Assembly: GCA_029891385.1 (NCBI GenBank)
Contig: CM057224.1
Span: 28,351,005-28,415,004, forward strand
DNA from: Erythroxylum novogranatense
Taxonomy: Eukaryota; Streptophyta; Magnoliopsida; Malpighiales; Erythroxylaceae
Direction: 5' to 3'
Length of the DNA stretch: 64,000 bases
Shown here: positions 24,403 through 35,711 of the stretch, piece by piece
How the letters are laid out: every line of letters begins with the position of its first letter
How positions within the stretch are numbered: position 1 is the stretch's first letter
Made by a program: the position numbers and the translations under genes
The notes under the pieces: model-generated
Told to the model about the DNA's origin: nothing
The model's input: the letters and a program-made list of their open reading frames with translations, nothing else
The model's database searches: none

Positions 24403-26137
24403 TGTAACATCCCGTTACCGGCGTGACGGGTATGTTGGTAATTTGGGATTGGATTTGAATTGAGTACAGGCAAAGTGGCATTGCACATGCATTATAGTTT
24501 TAATAGTTATTGGTAAATGATTATTGATTTTACAAATATATATATATATGTACATACATGTATGACAATTCTTGACTTGATTGTGTAGATCGGAAATTTG
24601 GTTCTAATCGCATGTATGAGAATTTGATTGTGCAAATTGGAAATTGAGAAAGTGTATAAATCAAGTTGTGAATATGGAATTGGAATGAAATGGAAGTCGA
24701 GGAATGGAAATTTGAATATGAGTATAGGATTGGTCGCTTCTAATTTTGTAAATTTATGGGAATTTTTCCAAAATTTTAGAGTAATAGATCCTAACCAAAA
24801 ATTGGCTTGGTGATGATTAATTGGATTCCGAGTCCGAGATTGGTTGGCAATCGACATGGAACAATTGGGATCATAATTTTTGGATTTATTAGTTATGGTT
24901 ATTGCGAAGTTGGGAGAAAACTAAAATAAGAATCGGACTAATAGACTCTAAGATTTGGACTTGTGGCAACTAAATTGCCAAACAAGCCTTTAAAGCTTAC
25001 ACATATATATAAGTTTAACCGTTTGTTTTCATCATCGACGGTCGTGGGTGAGCATTTTGCGATTCGGAGTTCTTGGAAGATTTTTAAAGGATTAAAGTTT
25101 GAATCAAGTAAGTTTTTATGTGTTTATTCCTTGCATCGTTTCATTTGATCATTGATTTGAGTATGAAATGTTTAGAAATTTGGAAAGTGTCGATGATAGG
25201 GTTTTCGTTGGTTTTGATTTGGGTTTGTGATGAAAAATGGTTTAAATGATGGATTGAGGTTAGAAATAAATTGGGTTTAAGGCCTAAAACTGATTGAGAG
25301 TGTTTAGAATGGATTTAGGGTGGATTTCTATCAGAGGATCTGAGAAATTTCTGGGTTTCGGATGAGTTTCTGGGTTCGCATGTCGCGACGTGTGAAGAAC
25401 ACGCCGCGGCGAGCCCCCTTAGGGTGCACGTCGTGATTAATATTAAATATTTAATTAGATGGTCGCGACGAAGCAGGTTTGTCCTCACGTCGCGATTTAA
25501 CAACATCGACGTCATGACGAGCAGCGATTTCACGCCATGATTTAAAGATCGGACGTCACTGATTTAAGGAGACCGATTTCAGAAGTAGATTATTGAGGTT
25601 TTGAATTTGAGAATTTTGGGATTCAATTTGGATTAGTTATGGATCAAAATGGCATTTGAGAGAATAGGAATTGCAATTTAGAAGAAATGAAATTAAGTGA
25701 TTATAAGATGATTGTTACAAGTAATGAATTTAAGGTGATTTCAAATGAATTGGTTCTAAATGATTAATTGGAATTTGGAGACTAAGAATATTGAATTGAT
25801 AAGGATGGGAATTCGGAATGCAATTAGATGATTATCGGAGTTGAGTGGTAAATGAATAGTGATTATGATTTTAATTGGAATGTGACTATAGAGTATGGAA
25901 TTGAATTATGGTATTGAGAACTGTTATGAATTAGAGTGAGAGTGATCAAATTGAGAAATTCAGGAATAGGATTGAGAATGTCATAACATGTATAGTATTT
26001 ATTGCATTTGCTAAACATGCATGATTGATTATTGAAATGGGTATAATTAGTGATGTGCGATTATTTGATTGTTATAGAGGCACCATGGAGCAATTCCACG
26101 AATATCTTTGGGACTTCCAGTCAGAGTTCTAAGTGCG

Positions 26138-26849
26138 GTGAGTAACCTAGTTGGTTTCTCAACCTTTATGTGTTTAAGATTTTGCAATTATGCCATGTGG
26201 AGATAATGGGGTTTATGTGTGTTTGATTTGATTGATTTCGACCATGGGTGTCCAAATATTGGAAATGTGATATCAAAGTGCTATTATGTAAATGATTATG
26301 ATGCATCAATGCAATAAATTGAAAATGATATGATTGATATACGGACCAAAGGTCCAAGGAATAGAAATGGCATGAAATGTAAATGGAAATTGGAACATAT
26401 GCATTCATGCATATTGGTATGATCGAGATAAAGCCGGTTGTGGCCTAATGCCACCGATCGTAAGCATATCACGCCTAACGATATGAGAGCTTTCACCAAC
26501 GCACGAGACCTCGGTCCAACGATTCGAGCCTCAGCTCAATGTATCAGGGCTTCAAGCCCAACGAAATTTCAGAGCCACTGGCTCACCGTTATTGAGCTCA
26601 GGTGCACGGTCACAACAACGTAATGAAAATGGAAAGAGTCTCATGTGCATTGCATATATGGAATGATTACATGTGAATTGTGTGAAAGGCATATCGCCTT
26701 ATAAAGGTGAATTTGACTGCATGTGATTTCTTGAATGTGATAATATGCGATATTATGTGATTGTCTGTATATGCATGAGTTGGGTGAACCATCGATGATG
26801 GTTTCTCACTGAGTTCGCAAACTCACCCAACATTGCATCTATTTTTCAG
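26138..26849 (+). other. Putative LTR intron, 5' LTR copy
   Basis: The donor reads GCG|GTGAGTAAC where the 3' LTR has GCAG|GTGAGTAAC, and the acceptor is CTATTTTTCAG|GAAATG. It contains the degraded hairpin array 26437-26616. Confidence 0.45.
26437..26616 (+). other. Mini-hairpin array, 5' LTR copy (partly degraded)
   Basis: GGGCT-TCA-AGCCC (26547-26559) and GAGCC-ACT-GGCTC (26572-26584) are perfect. Other units have lost bases at CAG sites relative to 32303-32491. The right outer arm CGGTCACAAC (26607-26616) is intact; the left arm reads GTTGTGGCC. Confidence 0.65.
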
Positions 26850-27298
26850 GAAATGAAGAGTACCCCGTTAGACACACGGGAGTATGTCTACCGCTAGCAA
26901 GACAAAGTTTTCGGGTCGGGATCAGTGTCGTCCACGTCTGCATTAGTGTAGTGATTTGATTCAGTAGGCCCCATTGATTATGTGTAAATGTATTGTATAG
27001 TGTACCGTAAATGTTCGAAATATCAAGGGCCCGGTTTGGGAATTTGTGTTTTATTGATAAATGTAAATGAGTGCCCTTTTGAATAATATTGTTCTACCGA
27101 AAATGATTTGAATTGAAGTGGGCACAAATTGTTTACCGTTTTCTGTATACTCAACTGCTTTTGAAAGAAAAGATAAATGTTATAACGAGTTTTAAAAAGG
27201 TAGTGATTGTTCTAGTACGCCACCCTCGCGGGTCACGGGCTCAGATATCATCGTAGATGTCGGGTTCGGGTCTCGTCGGGAGTGGGGTGCTACATTTG

Positions 27299-27310
27299 TG
27301 GTATCAGAGC
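27299..27310 (+). other. Primer-binding site of the LARD
   Basis: TGGTATCAGAGC lies four bases after the 5' LTR. It is the standard plant initiator-Met tRNA complement, here intact. Confidence 0.93.
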
Positions 27311-30257
27311 CCAAAAGTACAATCTTACATGGGCATTCTGAACAAAATGTGTCAAAGTGCATGCATTCAAGTCATGTCTCGGCAGACAGTGACGACTGAT
27401 CCCCAGTATAGCATATGAGTCTCATCCATGAGCCTGTACTAGTGATTTAAGTGGTTAGAAATAGTAAAGAAAAGATGATATGTAGAATGTGATAAATGGA
27501 AGTTGTGGAAATCAAGGAATAAGAACAGGTATATGGTACGATATGATAATTGGAGATTTAGTGTATTATGCGATGGGCGATTATGAAATCGACATTAGAG
27601 TTATGATTGGAAGTCTATGACTTAGAGTCAGAATGTGTTAAGTGAGAAAGCATGAATGAATGAACGTTTGTGATATGGATTTGAGTGTAATTGTATAAAA
27701 CGAAATAATGAAAAGATGTGAGAAAATAATATTGGTAGATGAAAAAGTTGAACAGTTGTTAAGATTCAATGGATTTGCCTATGCGAATGCACACCTGATC
27801 ATGGGAATACACCATGGATGTGAATGATATCGGAATTGATTGGTGAGTTAGTGGATAACCGCCAATCATAATTCTTATAGTTAAAAATTCATGTGAGTAG
27901 AGTAAGAAATGAAAGTCCTTATAGTGATTACTTGGAAATGAATTGAGATTGTGATCCTGATATTGGTATGGTAAAATCCTCATGATTGAGGACATGTGTA
28001 AAAAGGAAAAATGCGGTCAAAAATCAAATGAGATTGAGGTATCCTAACGTAAGTGACTAAGTTGTGAGTTGCTTTACGTCTATTTCTTGATGAGATGATG
28101 TGAAAAGGATGTCCCGTATGAATTGTGGCATAATTGATCTTCATGAGATATTAAGAGCTATAGTTAACATTGATGATTTAAGGCATTGAAAATGACTGAT
28201 AAGAAATGTGATGACTGATGATGATTAGGAAGTGAAAGAAAAGTTGCCCCTGATTTGGGTCAAGTTGATCAGATAATTTAATTGGAAGAATTATTGATTC
28301 AAGGATAAATTTGAATTGAATTAAAAGTCCATTATTAGGGAGTCCCAAGAATATGTTATTGAGAGGATGTGTGTTATGTTAATGTAAAGGCTTCAATGTA
28401 TAATAGGATTATTGAACAAGAAAGAGATATTAGTCGTGATTATGCGGAGGATATCGGTTCAGTATATATTCGTGTGAATATGTTCGTGAAGCTTAAAGTG
28501 GATCGATGAATGTAAAATGTGTGAGAATCTAGTGTAAGAGAATATGTGTCCAATAGGTTAAGATGAGATTGAGAGAATGGTTAGAACATCGTTCCTCGTT
28601 GGAGAAGTATGATAATTAAAGAGTTTTGCAAATTAATCATAGGTAATCAAGAGTGAAATGTTTAGATTGAGTTTAAAGTGGATAGTAATCGTGATCATCG
28701 ATGATCGATATAATACATTTGAAAAGTGAAGACGATAAATTGGCACAATTGAGGAAATTGTATAGCATGTAAGTTTCATAAAAGTGAATTTGACCTTGAT
28801 TGAATAATTAGTGGATGAATTTTATTCAACATGGTATTGGGAGATTAAAGGCAAATAGAGGTATTGATAAATGTGAAATTGTAAAGATTAAAATGTGATC
28901 TATTGAAATAATGTAAAGAGATTCTATATGTATGGAGATCGAGACAAGCTTATGGGCTGCATTGGTATTTGATGACTTGAAAATTTATTATATTGGACAT
29001 TGTATTGATAGTGTTGTGAAAGTTTAGAGGTTCTATTCGTATGAAATTGTTACGGATGTATATGCGTTTGTAAAGAAATAATGATTAAGATATTTTAGTA
29101 AATGGGGAAAAGGATTATGCGTTTGAGTGTTTGATTTTTCGTTAATAACGCAAATAATTAGATGATAAGGTTATGAAACGGATGTAAGATTGAGTGTTAA
29201 CTATCAAGTTGGTAAAGTACAAAAAGAGAACGTACTGTGCAGGTATGTGTTGAAAGCATGGCAAAATCCGAATTGAGAATTTTGAATAGGGGACCTTATC
29301 GAGAAATTTGCGAATAGCTTTAGCTATAAAGAAAATGAGTATTGTGACTGGACTAAGAAGTATGAGTAAAACTCATTAAAGGAACTGTTAGTGAAAATTC
29401 AAGGCATAATCGAAGTTATAGATTATAGTATGAGTGTATTAGAAGAGTAATAGAAAGTAGAATGTGACATTGAGAAATTATGAGTATGTTTGACCTACAG
29501 AATTAACTGCTGGTGATAACTGTGAAACTGATACGTGGGGAGTCCATAGGATTGTGAGATTGATGTATAGATCAGAGTGATTGTGAGAATATCAATTGTT
29601 ATATTGATGATATCACTTGAATAGTGTATAAAAGGTCAAGAGGAATTGTTCGTCCGGATAATAAAGTGAACAGGACCTAATATAGTCAAAGGCCCTGAGT
29701 GATTTGAGTTAGAATTGATAAGTGATTTGGATCGGTAATAATAGTTAAGAAATCCAAATTGATGAAAATGAGTCAAATTGATGATTATCGAAGTTTTAAA
29801 ACCTTATGAGATTTGAAATTGGCATTGGAGAGATGCAATATGATAAGCGATACATGAAATGTCTCTAAATGTGTCACCTCGGCCAAACTATGCATTGACC
29901 GAGATAAAAGGTAAATGGGAAATTAAATTAGTTATTAGTGACTTCCATATGATTGTGGTGTGAATAGATTTGTAAGGCAAATTAATATAAACCGAAAAGA
30001 TGAATTGGATTTGTAAAGTGCTATATGGATAGAAATAGGAATACCGATATGATCGGAGGTGTGTTATTGGTATTGAAAATGACGAATTGTGAGTAATCAT
30101 AAAGAAATTGTTAAAACAAGTGTAGATTGTGAAAAAAGAGATAAGTAATTGTGTTAATTTCAGAAATTGGCGGACATTGGTTTTATGTTGATATAGTGAC
30201 AAAAGTTCCCCTATTTTTCTGATAAATCGTATATGAAATTTCGAGACGAAATTTTAT

Positions 30258-30271
30258 AAGGAGGGGAGAAT
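30258..30271 (+). promoter_or_regulatory. Polypurine tract of the LARD
   Basis: AAGGAGGGGAGAAT directly abuts the 3' LTR start TGTAACATCC. It is preceded by TTTCGAGACGAAATTTTAT. Confidence 0.9.
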
Positions 30272-31995
30272 TGTAACATCCCGTTACCGACGTGACGGGT
30301 ATGTTGGTAATTTGGGATTGGATTTGAATTGAGTACAGGCAAAGTGGCATTGCACATGCATTATAGTTTTAATAGTTATTGGTAAATGATTATTGATTTT
30401 ACAAATATATATATATATATGTACATACATGTATGACAATTCTTGACTTGATTGTGTAGATCGGAAATTTGGTTCTAATCGTACAGATGAGAATTTGGAT
30501 TGTGCAAATTGGAAATTGAGAAAGTGTATAAATCAAGTTGTGAATATGGAATTGGAATGAAATGGAAGTCGAGGAATGGAAATTTGAATATGAGTATAGG
30601 ATTGGTCGCTTCCTAATTTTGTAAATTTATGGAATTTTTCCGAATTTTAGAGTAATAGATCCGCATCAAAAATTGGCTTGGTGACTGATTAATTGGATTT
30701 CGGTCCTAGATTGGTTGGCAATCGACATGGAACAATTGGGATCATAATTTCTGGATTTATTAGTTATGGTTATCATGCGAAGTTGGGAGAAAACTAAAAT
30801 AAGAATCGGACTGATAGACTTAAGATTTGGACTTGTGGCAACTAAATTGCCAAACAAGCCTTTAAAGCTTACATATATATAAGTTTAACCGCTTGTTTTC
30901 ATCATCGACGGTCGTGGGTGAGCATTTTGCGATTCAAGTTCTTGGAAGATTTTGAAGGATTAAAGTTTGAATCAAGTAAGTTTTATGTGTTTATGCCTTG
31001 CATCGTTTCATTTGATCATTGATTTGAGTATGAAATGTTTAGAAATTTGGAAAGTGTCGATGATAGGGTTTTCGTTGGTTTTGATTTGGGTTTGTGATGA
31101 AAATGGTTTAAATGATGGATTGAGGTTAGAAATAAATTGGGTTTAAGGCCTAAAACTGATTGAGAGTGTTTAGAATGGATTTAGGTGGATTTCATCGAGG
31201 ATCCGAGAAATTTCGGGTTTGGATGAGTTTACGGGTTCAGACGTCATGACGCGTGAAGAACACGCCGCCGAGCCCCTTAGGGTGCACGTCATTTAATATT
31301 AAATATTTAATTAGATGCGCCATGACGAAGCGGGTTGTCCGCACGTCATGATTTAACAAAGATCGTGCGTCGCGACAAGCAATGATTTCACGCCGCGATT
31401 TAAGGATCGAACGTCATGACGAAGACCGATTTCAGAAGTAGATTATTGAGGTTTTGAATTTGAGAATTTTGGGATTCAATTTGGATTAGTTATGGATCAA
31501 AATGGCATTTGAGAGAATAGGAATTGCAATTTAGAAGAAATGAAATTAAGTGATTATAAGATGATTGTTACAAGTAATGAATTTAAGGCTGATTTCAAAT
31601 GAATTGGTTCCTAAATGATTAATTGGAATTTGGAGACTAAGAATATTGAATTGATAAGGATGGGAATTCGGAATGCAATTAGATGATTATCGGAGTTGAG
31701 TGGTAAATGAATAGTGATTGTGATTTTAACTGGAATGTGACTATAGAGTATGGAATTGAATTATGGTATTGAGAACTGTTATGAATTAGAGTGAGAGTGA
31801 TCAAATTGAGAAATTCAGGAATAGGATTGAGAATGTCATAACATGTATAGTATTTATTGCATTTGCTAAACATGCATGATTGATTATTGAAATGGGTATA
31901 ATTAGTGATGTGCGATTATTTGATTGTTATAGAGGCACCGATGGAGCAATTCCACGAATATGCTGGGACTTCCAGGCTGTAGCCCGGAAGTGCAG

Positions 31996-32724
31996 GTGAG
32001 TAACCTAGTTGGTTTCTCAACCTTTATGTGTTTAAGATTTTGCAATTATGCCATGTGGAGATAATGGGGGTTTATGTGTGTTTGATTTTGATTGATTTCG
32101 GACCATGGGTGTCCGAAATATTGGAAATGTGATATTGAAGTGCTATTATGTGTAAATGATTATGATGCATCAATGCAATAAATTGAAAATGATATGATTG
32201 ACATACCGGACCAAAGGTCCGAAGGAATAGGAAATGGCATGAAATGTAAATGGAAATTGGAACATATGCATTCATGCATATTGGTATGATCAGATAAAGG
32301 CAGTTGTGACCGAAGCAGCCAACGTATCAGGGCATATCACGCCCAACGTATATGAGAGCTTTCAGCTCAACGCACAGGACCTCAGGTCCAACGTATTCAG
32401 AGCCTCAGGCTCAATGTATCAGGGCTTCAAGCCCAACGAAATTTCAGAGCCACTGGCTCACCGTTATTGAGCTCAGGCGCACGGTCACAACAACGTAATG
32501 AAAATGAAAAGGGTCTCATGTGCATTGCATATATGGAATGATTACATGTGAATTGTGTGAAAGGCATATCGCCTTATAAAGGTGAATTTGACTGCATGTG
32601 ATTTCTTGAATGTGATAATATGCGATATTATGTGATTGTGCAGATATGCATGAGTTGGGTGAACCATCGATGATGGTTTCTCACTGAGTTCGCAAACTCA
32701 TCCAACATTGCATCTATTTTTCAG
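31996..32724 (+). other. Putative LTR intron, 3' LTR copy
   Basis: CAG|GTGAGTAAC opens and CTATTTTTCAG|GAAATG closes a 729-nt segment. Both match plant splice consensus closely and are kept in the other family A copies. The hairpin array sits inside. Confidence 0.5.
32303..32491 (+). other. Mini-hairpin array, best preserved copy
   Basis: An outer stem GTTGTGACCG (32303-32312) / CGGTCACAAC (32482-32491) encloses GGGC-ATATCAC-GCCC (32330-32344) and five 13-nt hairpins. These are GAGCT-TTC-AGCTC (32356-32368), GGACC-TCA-GGTCC (32377-32389), GAGCC-TCA-GGCTC (32400-32412), GGGCT-TCA-AGCCC (32422-32434) and GAGCC-ACT-GGCTC (32447-32459). Spacers are 8-12 nt and resemble AACGTATNCA. The function is unknown. 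Confidence 0.85.
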
Positions 32725-33188
32725 GAAATGAAGAGTACCCCGTTAGACACACGGGAGTATGTCTACCGCTAGCAAGACAAAGTTTTGGTCGGGATCGATC
32801 GCCCACGCTGCATTAGTGTAGTGATTTGATTCAAGAGGCCCCATTGATTATGTGTAAATGTATTGTATAGTGTGACCGTAAATGTTCGTAAATATCAAGG
32901 GCCCATTTGGGAATTTGTGTTTTATTGATAAATGTAAATGAGTGCCCTTTTGAATAATATTGTTCTACTGAAAATGATTTCGAATTGAAGTGGGCACAAA
33001 TTGTTTACCGTTTTCCGTATACTCAACTGCTTTTGAAAGAAAAGATAAATGTTATAACGAGTTTTAAAAAGGTAGTGATTGTTCTAGTATGCCACCCTCG
33101 CGGGTCACGGGCTCAGATACCACCGTAGATGTCGGGTTTGGGTCTCGTCGGGAGTGGGGTGCTACACCTAATCTATGATACTAAACAA

Positions 33189-35711
33189 TGTTGGACCTCG
33201 CTTTCGAAGCCCAACATTCGTAATCATAAGACGTGAGTAAACTCCTTTCTTTAACTTATACCCTTACTTTGATTCAATCAATCTTTTTCAAATTAATACC
33301 AAAAGCTATAAGTTCTTATGAAGAGATAGAGGAATGTTTTAGGAAACTATTGCTTTAAAAATCAAGTCATTTGGAGGTGGGACAGAGAAGTTATGACTAA
33401 AAGAATCAAACATGATTTTTCCCTCAATCACATTTTACCTGTTTCGAGAAAATTGGCATCACTTTCACTAGAGATATCAAATTATGGTTATTTTTAGACG
33501 GTTTCTAAGAGAACTTCGAGATCTACAATATGAGGACTTCGGAGAGAGATTTTGCCATCTATAGGGTCAAAATCTTGACTTTCTAAAAGTGTAGATGGAT
33601 CAAACGAAGGGATTCAGTCTAAGACTAAATTAAACGAAGGCAGTCAGTCTAAGACTGAATCAAATGAAGGCATTCAGTCTAGGATTAAATCAGACAGAGG
33701 CATTTAGTCTAAGACTGAATCAGACGGAGGCATTCAGTCTAAGACTAAATCTGATGAAGGGAATTAGTCTAAGACCGAATCAAACAAATGGATTCCTACA
33801 AGGTCTTCCTCACATCACCAAAAGTTTTAAAACACTACATTTACTAAAGTTGTTTCGTATATACATCCTCTACAACATCCTAACTTGCAATGGTCATAAA
33901 TCTCGACTCCGATATCTAAAAATCACATACATTATACCATTGGGAAGATAAAATGATAAACTAAAACTTTCTAGAAGACAATGTTATCTAATTCAGCCTA
34001 GATTATTCCATATTTTCCTTGGAAGTCAAAACACAATTTTTACACCTATGAAAAGATTTGTAAAAAATGCAATGTAAAGACTTAGAAAGTCATATGAAAA
34101 AAAATCATATTGCCTTAACAAATCCAAACACAATTTGAGCCTAGCTTTAATTACATATCAACATACACATCAATAGCTTAATACAAATACAAGTGGATGC
34201 TCAATGTTTGATATGCTTATAAAGCTATCCCAAAATGATCGAACTAACTTAGTTACAAAAGTCTCTAACTATTTTGGAGTTTTCGATGCCTTACAAGGAA
34301 TGTCAACCTTCTTGTTCTGCACCTGAGGAGTGGAAAAATATTGGGTTGAGCTACAATGTTCAATGGCTAATATATTTATAGCCATTGACAATTTATCACA
34401 AACTCAAGCATATGCATATATATATATATATATAATTCAATCATTCACCAATTTAGCTCAAAAACTCATAATTAAGTAGGTAATACATAAAACATAACAC
34501 AGACTTTAGCCATTAAGCAAATCATTCAAATGCATCATACTTGATAATTCAAAGATTTAATGCACAACAAATGGCTCGAGGGGTCCCATGGGTACGAAAT
34601 GAAGAAACTGAAGTTTACACCATGAATAAAATGAGTTCATTTTCAGAGCTAATATGCCATAAACGGGCAGCCGGGAGAAGGCTCTTGTCTAGGTGCATGT
34701 GACAAATGAAATGGTTCCTCTCTCGCCCAAACAAAAACACATATTCATTTTATCATATACTTATACTTTCATACTTTTTCCTTCTTTTCATTTAATTCAA
34801 AATGTTATAACCTCTTTCAAGATATAACATAATCACAATGCATCATGCATTTCCCATCAAATCATAACGATTCAATTTCAAGCAATCAACATACACACAC
34901 ACATTTTAATCACACAATAACTATAATTAAATTACCCACCTAATTTGCTTGCAAAAATCCAACTCAAGGTTGTCTTCCCTTTTGCTCTTAGGTAAGATTC
35001 TCTTGGTTTCCTAAAACAACCAAGGTTTCATTCAAAACAATATTATAATAAAATCCATAAACTTTAATAATCATAAAAATGCAATAAATACAAATTAAGC
35101 TTAAACCTAACCTAACCTACCCATAGTTCATCTAAGCTACTAAAACCAAACCCTAATTCCAAAACTCACAAAAATCAAAATGGGTCTCATCTTCTTTGAA
35201 CACAACCCATTCTCTACTTCTTTCTCTACCTAAGCAAGAAAGAAAGATGAACTTACCTTACACAAGCTTGATTTTTTCTCTTTCCACGTTTTGTTTCTTC
35301 TTCCCTAGCTTCTCCCACGACTCTCTTCTCTTCCTTCTTTCTTCTCTACATTTTTCTCCTCTCTTCTTCTCTTCTTTCGATTTCTTCTTCTCTTCTTTCT
35401 TATTCAAGACACATTTTATCCTTTTCTTCCAAAAATACTCCCTTCTTTGGTTGTCCTTCCACTTTTACCCTTCTTTCAAATTTTTACCCTTCTTTCATTT
35501 GATCTACTAACTCCTTTAATCCATTAATCACCATACAATACTTTAATTTAATTCTAATCTTTCTATCTGAAATTCTAATTTCCACTTAAGTCCACTAAAT
35601 TAATAATTCAATTCTAAGAAAATTAAAAAAACTAAAACTAAAACTAAAAATAACACAAATAAATAAATCATAAACAAATAATAAATAATTTAAAAAAATC
35701 GAGATCCAACA
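33189..35711 (-). repeat. 5' LTR of the old Tekay-like element
   Basis: The termini TGTTGGA (33189) and TCCAACA (35711) form a 7-bp inverted repeat. The left part matches the 1009-20602 LTRs in layout (TTGGACC...GAAGCCCAACATTC and ATTTGGAGGTGGGACAG). Its leader and gag start are at 33172-33188 plus 24402 leftwards. A degenerate PBS TAGTATCATAGATT is visible across the join. It carries a 30-bp repeat array and a pyrimidine-rich tract (35200-35520). Confidence 0.75.
33601..33790 (-). repeat. Six-unit 30-bp tandem array with palindromic core
   Basis: Units begin every 30 bp from 33601. The consensus core is ATTCAGTCTAAGACTGAAT, a near-perfect palindrome. Unit 2 has perfect 7-bp arms, TCAGTCT-A-AGACTGA. 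The open frame through it (33664-33951, +) is a by-product of the 30-bp period. Confidence 0.85.

Larger units (their letters stand above)
24403..27294 (+). repeat. 5' LTR of the LARD
   Basis: It has a TATA-like TATATATAA at 25004-25012, donor-like CAA|GTAAGT at 25108 and acceptor-like TTGTTATAG ending at 26076. A second donor/acceptor pair is at 26138 and 26849. The region 25376-25560 is rich in GTCGCGAC-type motifs. Many CAG/CTG sites present in the 3' LTR read as CG here. Confidence 0.92.
27295..30271 (+). other. LARD interior, no coding capacity seen
   Basis: This stretch is AT-rich. The short open frames at 27759-27995 and 29888-30202 (both -) have no recognisable domain and low-complexity composition. 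Apart from the PBS and polypurine tract I see no gag, protease, RT or integrase motif. Confidence 0.8.
24403..33166 (+). mobile_element. Complete non-coding LTR element (LARD), family A
   Basis: Two LTRs of 2892 and 2895 bp (24403-27294, 30272-33166) run TGTAACATCCCG...GGGGTGCTACA. They are flanked by a perfect 5-bp TSD CCTAA (24398-24402 and 33167-33171). An intact PBS follows the left LTR and a polypurine tract precedes the right LTR. The 2977-bp interior has no gag or pol similarity and stops in all frames. This fits a large retrotransposon derivative mobilised in trans. The GACGAAATTTTATAAGG-type 3' end suggests a Tekay/Del-related helper. Confidence 0.93.
30272..33166 (+). repeat. 3' LTR of the LARD
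   Basis: It begins TGTAACATCC and ends GGTGCTACA. A TATA-like TATATATAA is at 30874-30882. Possible splice signals are donor CAA|GTAAGT at 30976, acceptor TATAG ending at 31932, donor GCAG|GTGAGT at 31996 and acceptor TTTTTCAG ending at 32724. The implied middle exon is 63 nt (31933-31995). Confidence 0.92.

Noticed and set aside
24535..24552. Short TA microsatellites (also about 30404-30420, 34420-34434 and 55580-55597)
   Set aside because: They are ordinary dinucleotide runs common in plant DNA, with no structure around them.
32303..32491. tRNA or other known structural RNA for the hairpin region
   Set aside because: There is no cloverleaf with acceptor, D and T arms and no CCA. Six or more serial hairpins do not match tRNA, snoRNA or snRNA layouts that I know.
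33601..33790. CRISPR-like array
   Set aside because: This is a plant nuclear LTR, the units are contiguous without unique spacers, and no cas genes are present.
33664..33951. Apparent repeat protein with EAFSLRLNQT units
   Set aside because: It is a by-product of a 30-bp (10-codon) tandem DNA repeat in an LTR, with no start context or homologue recognised.
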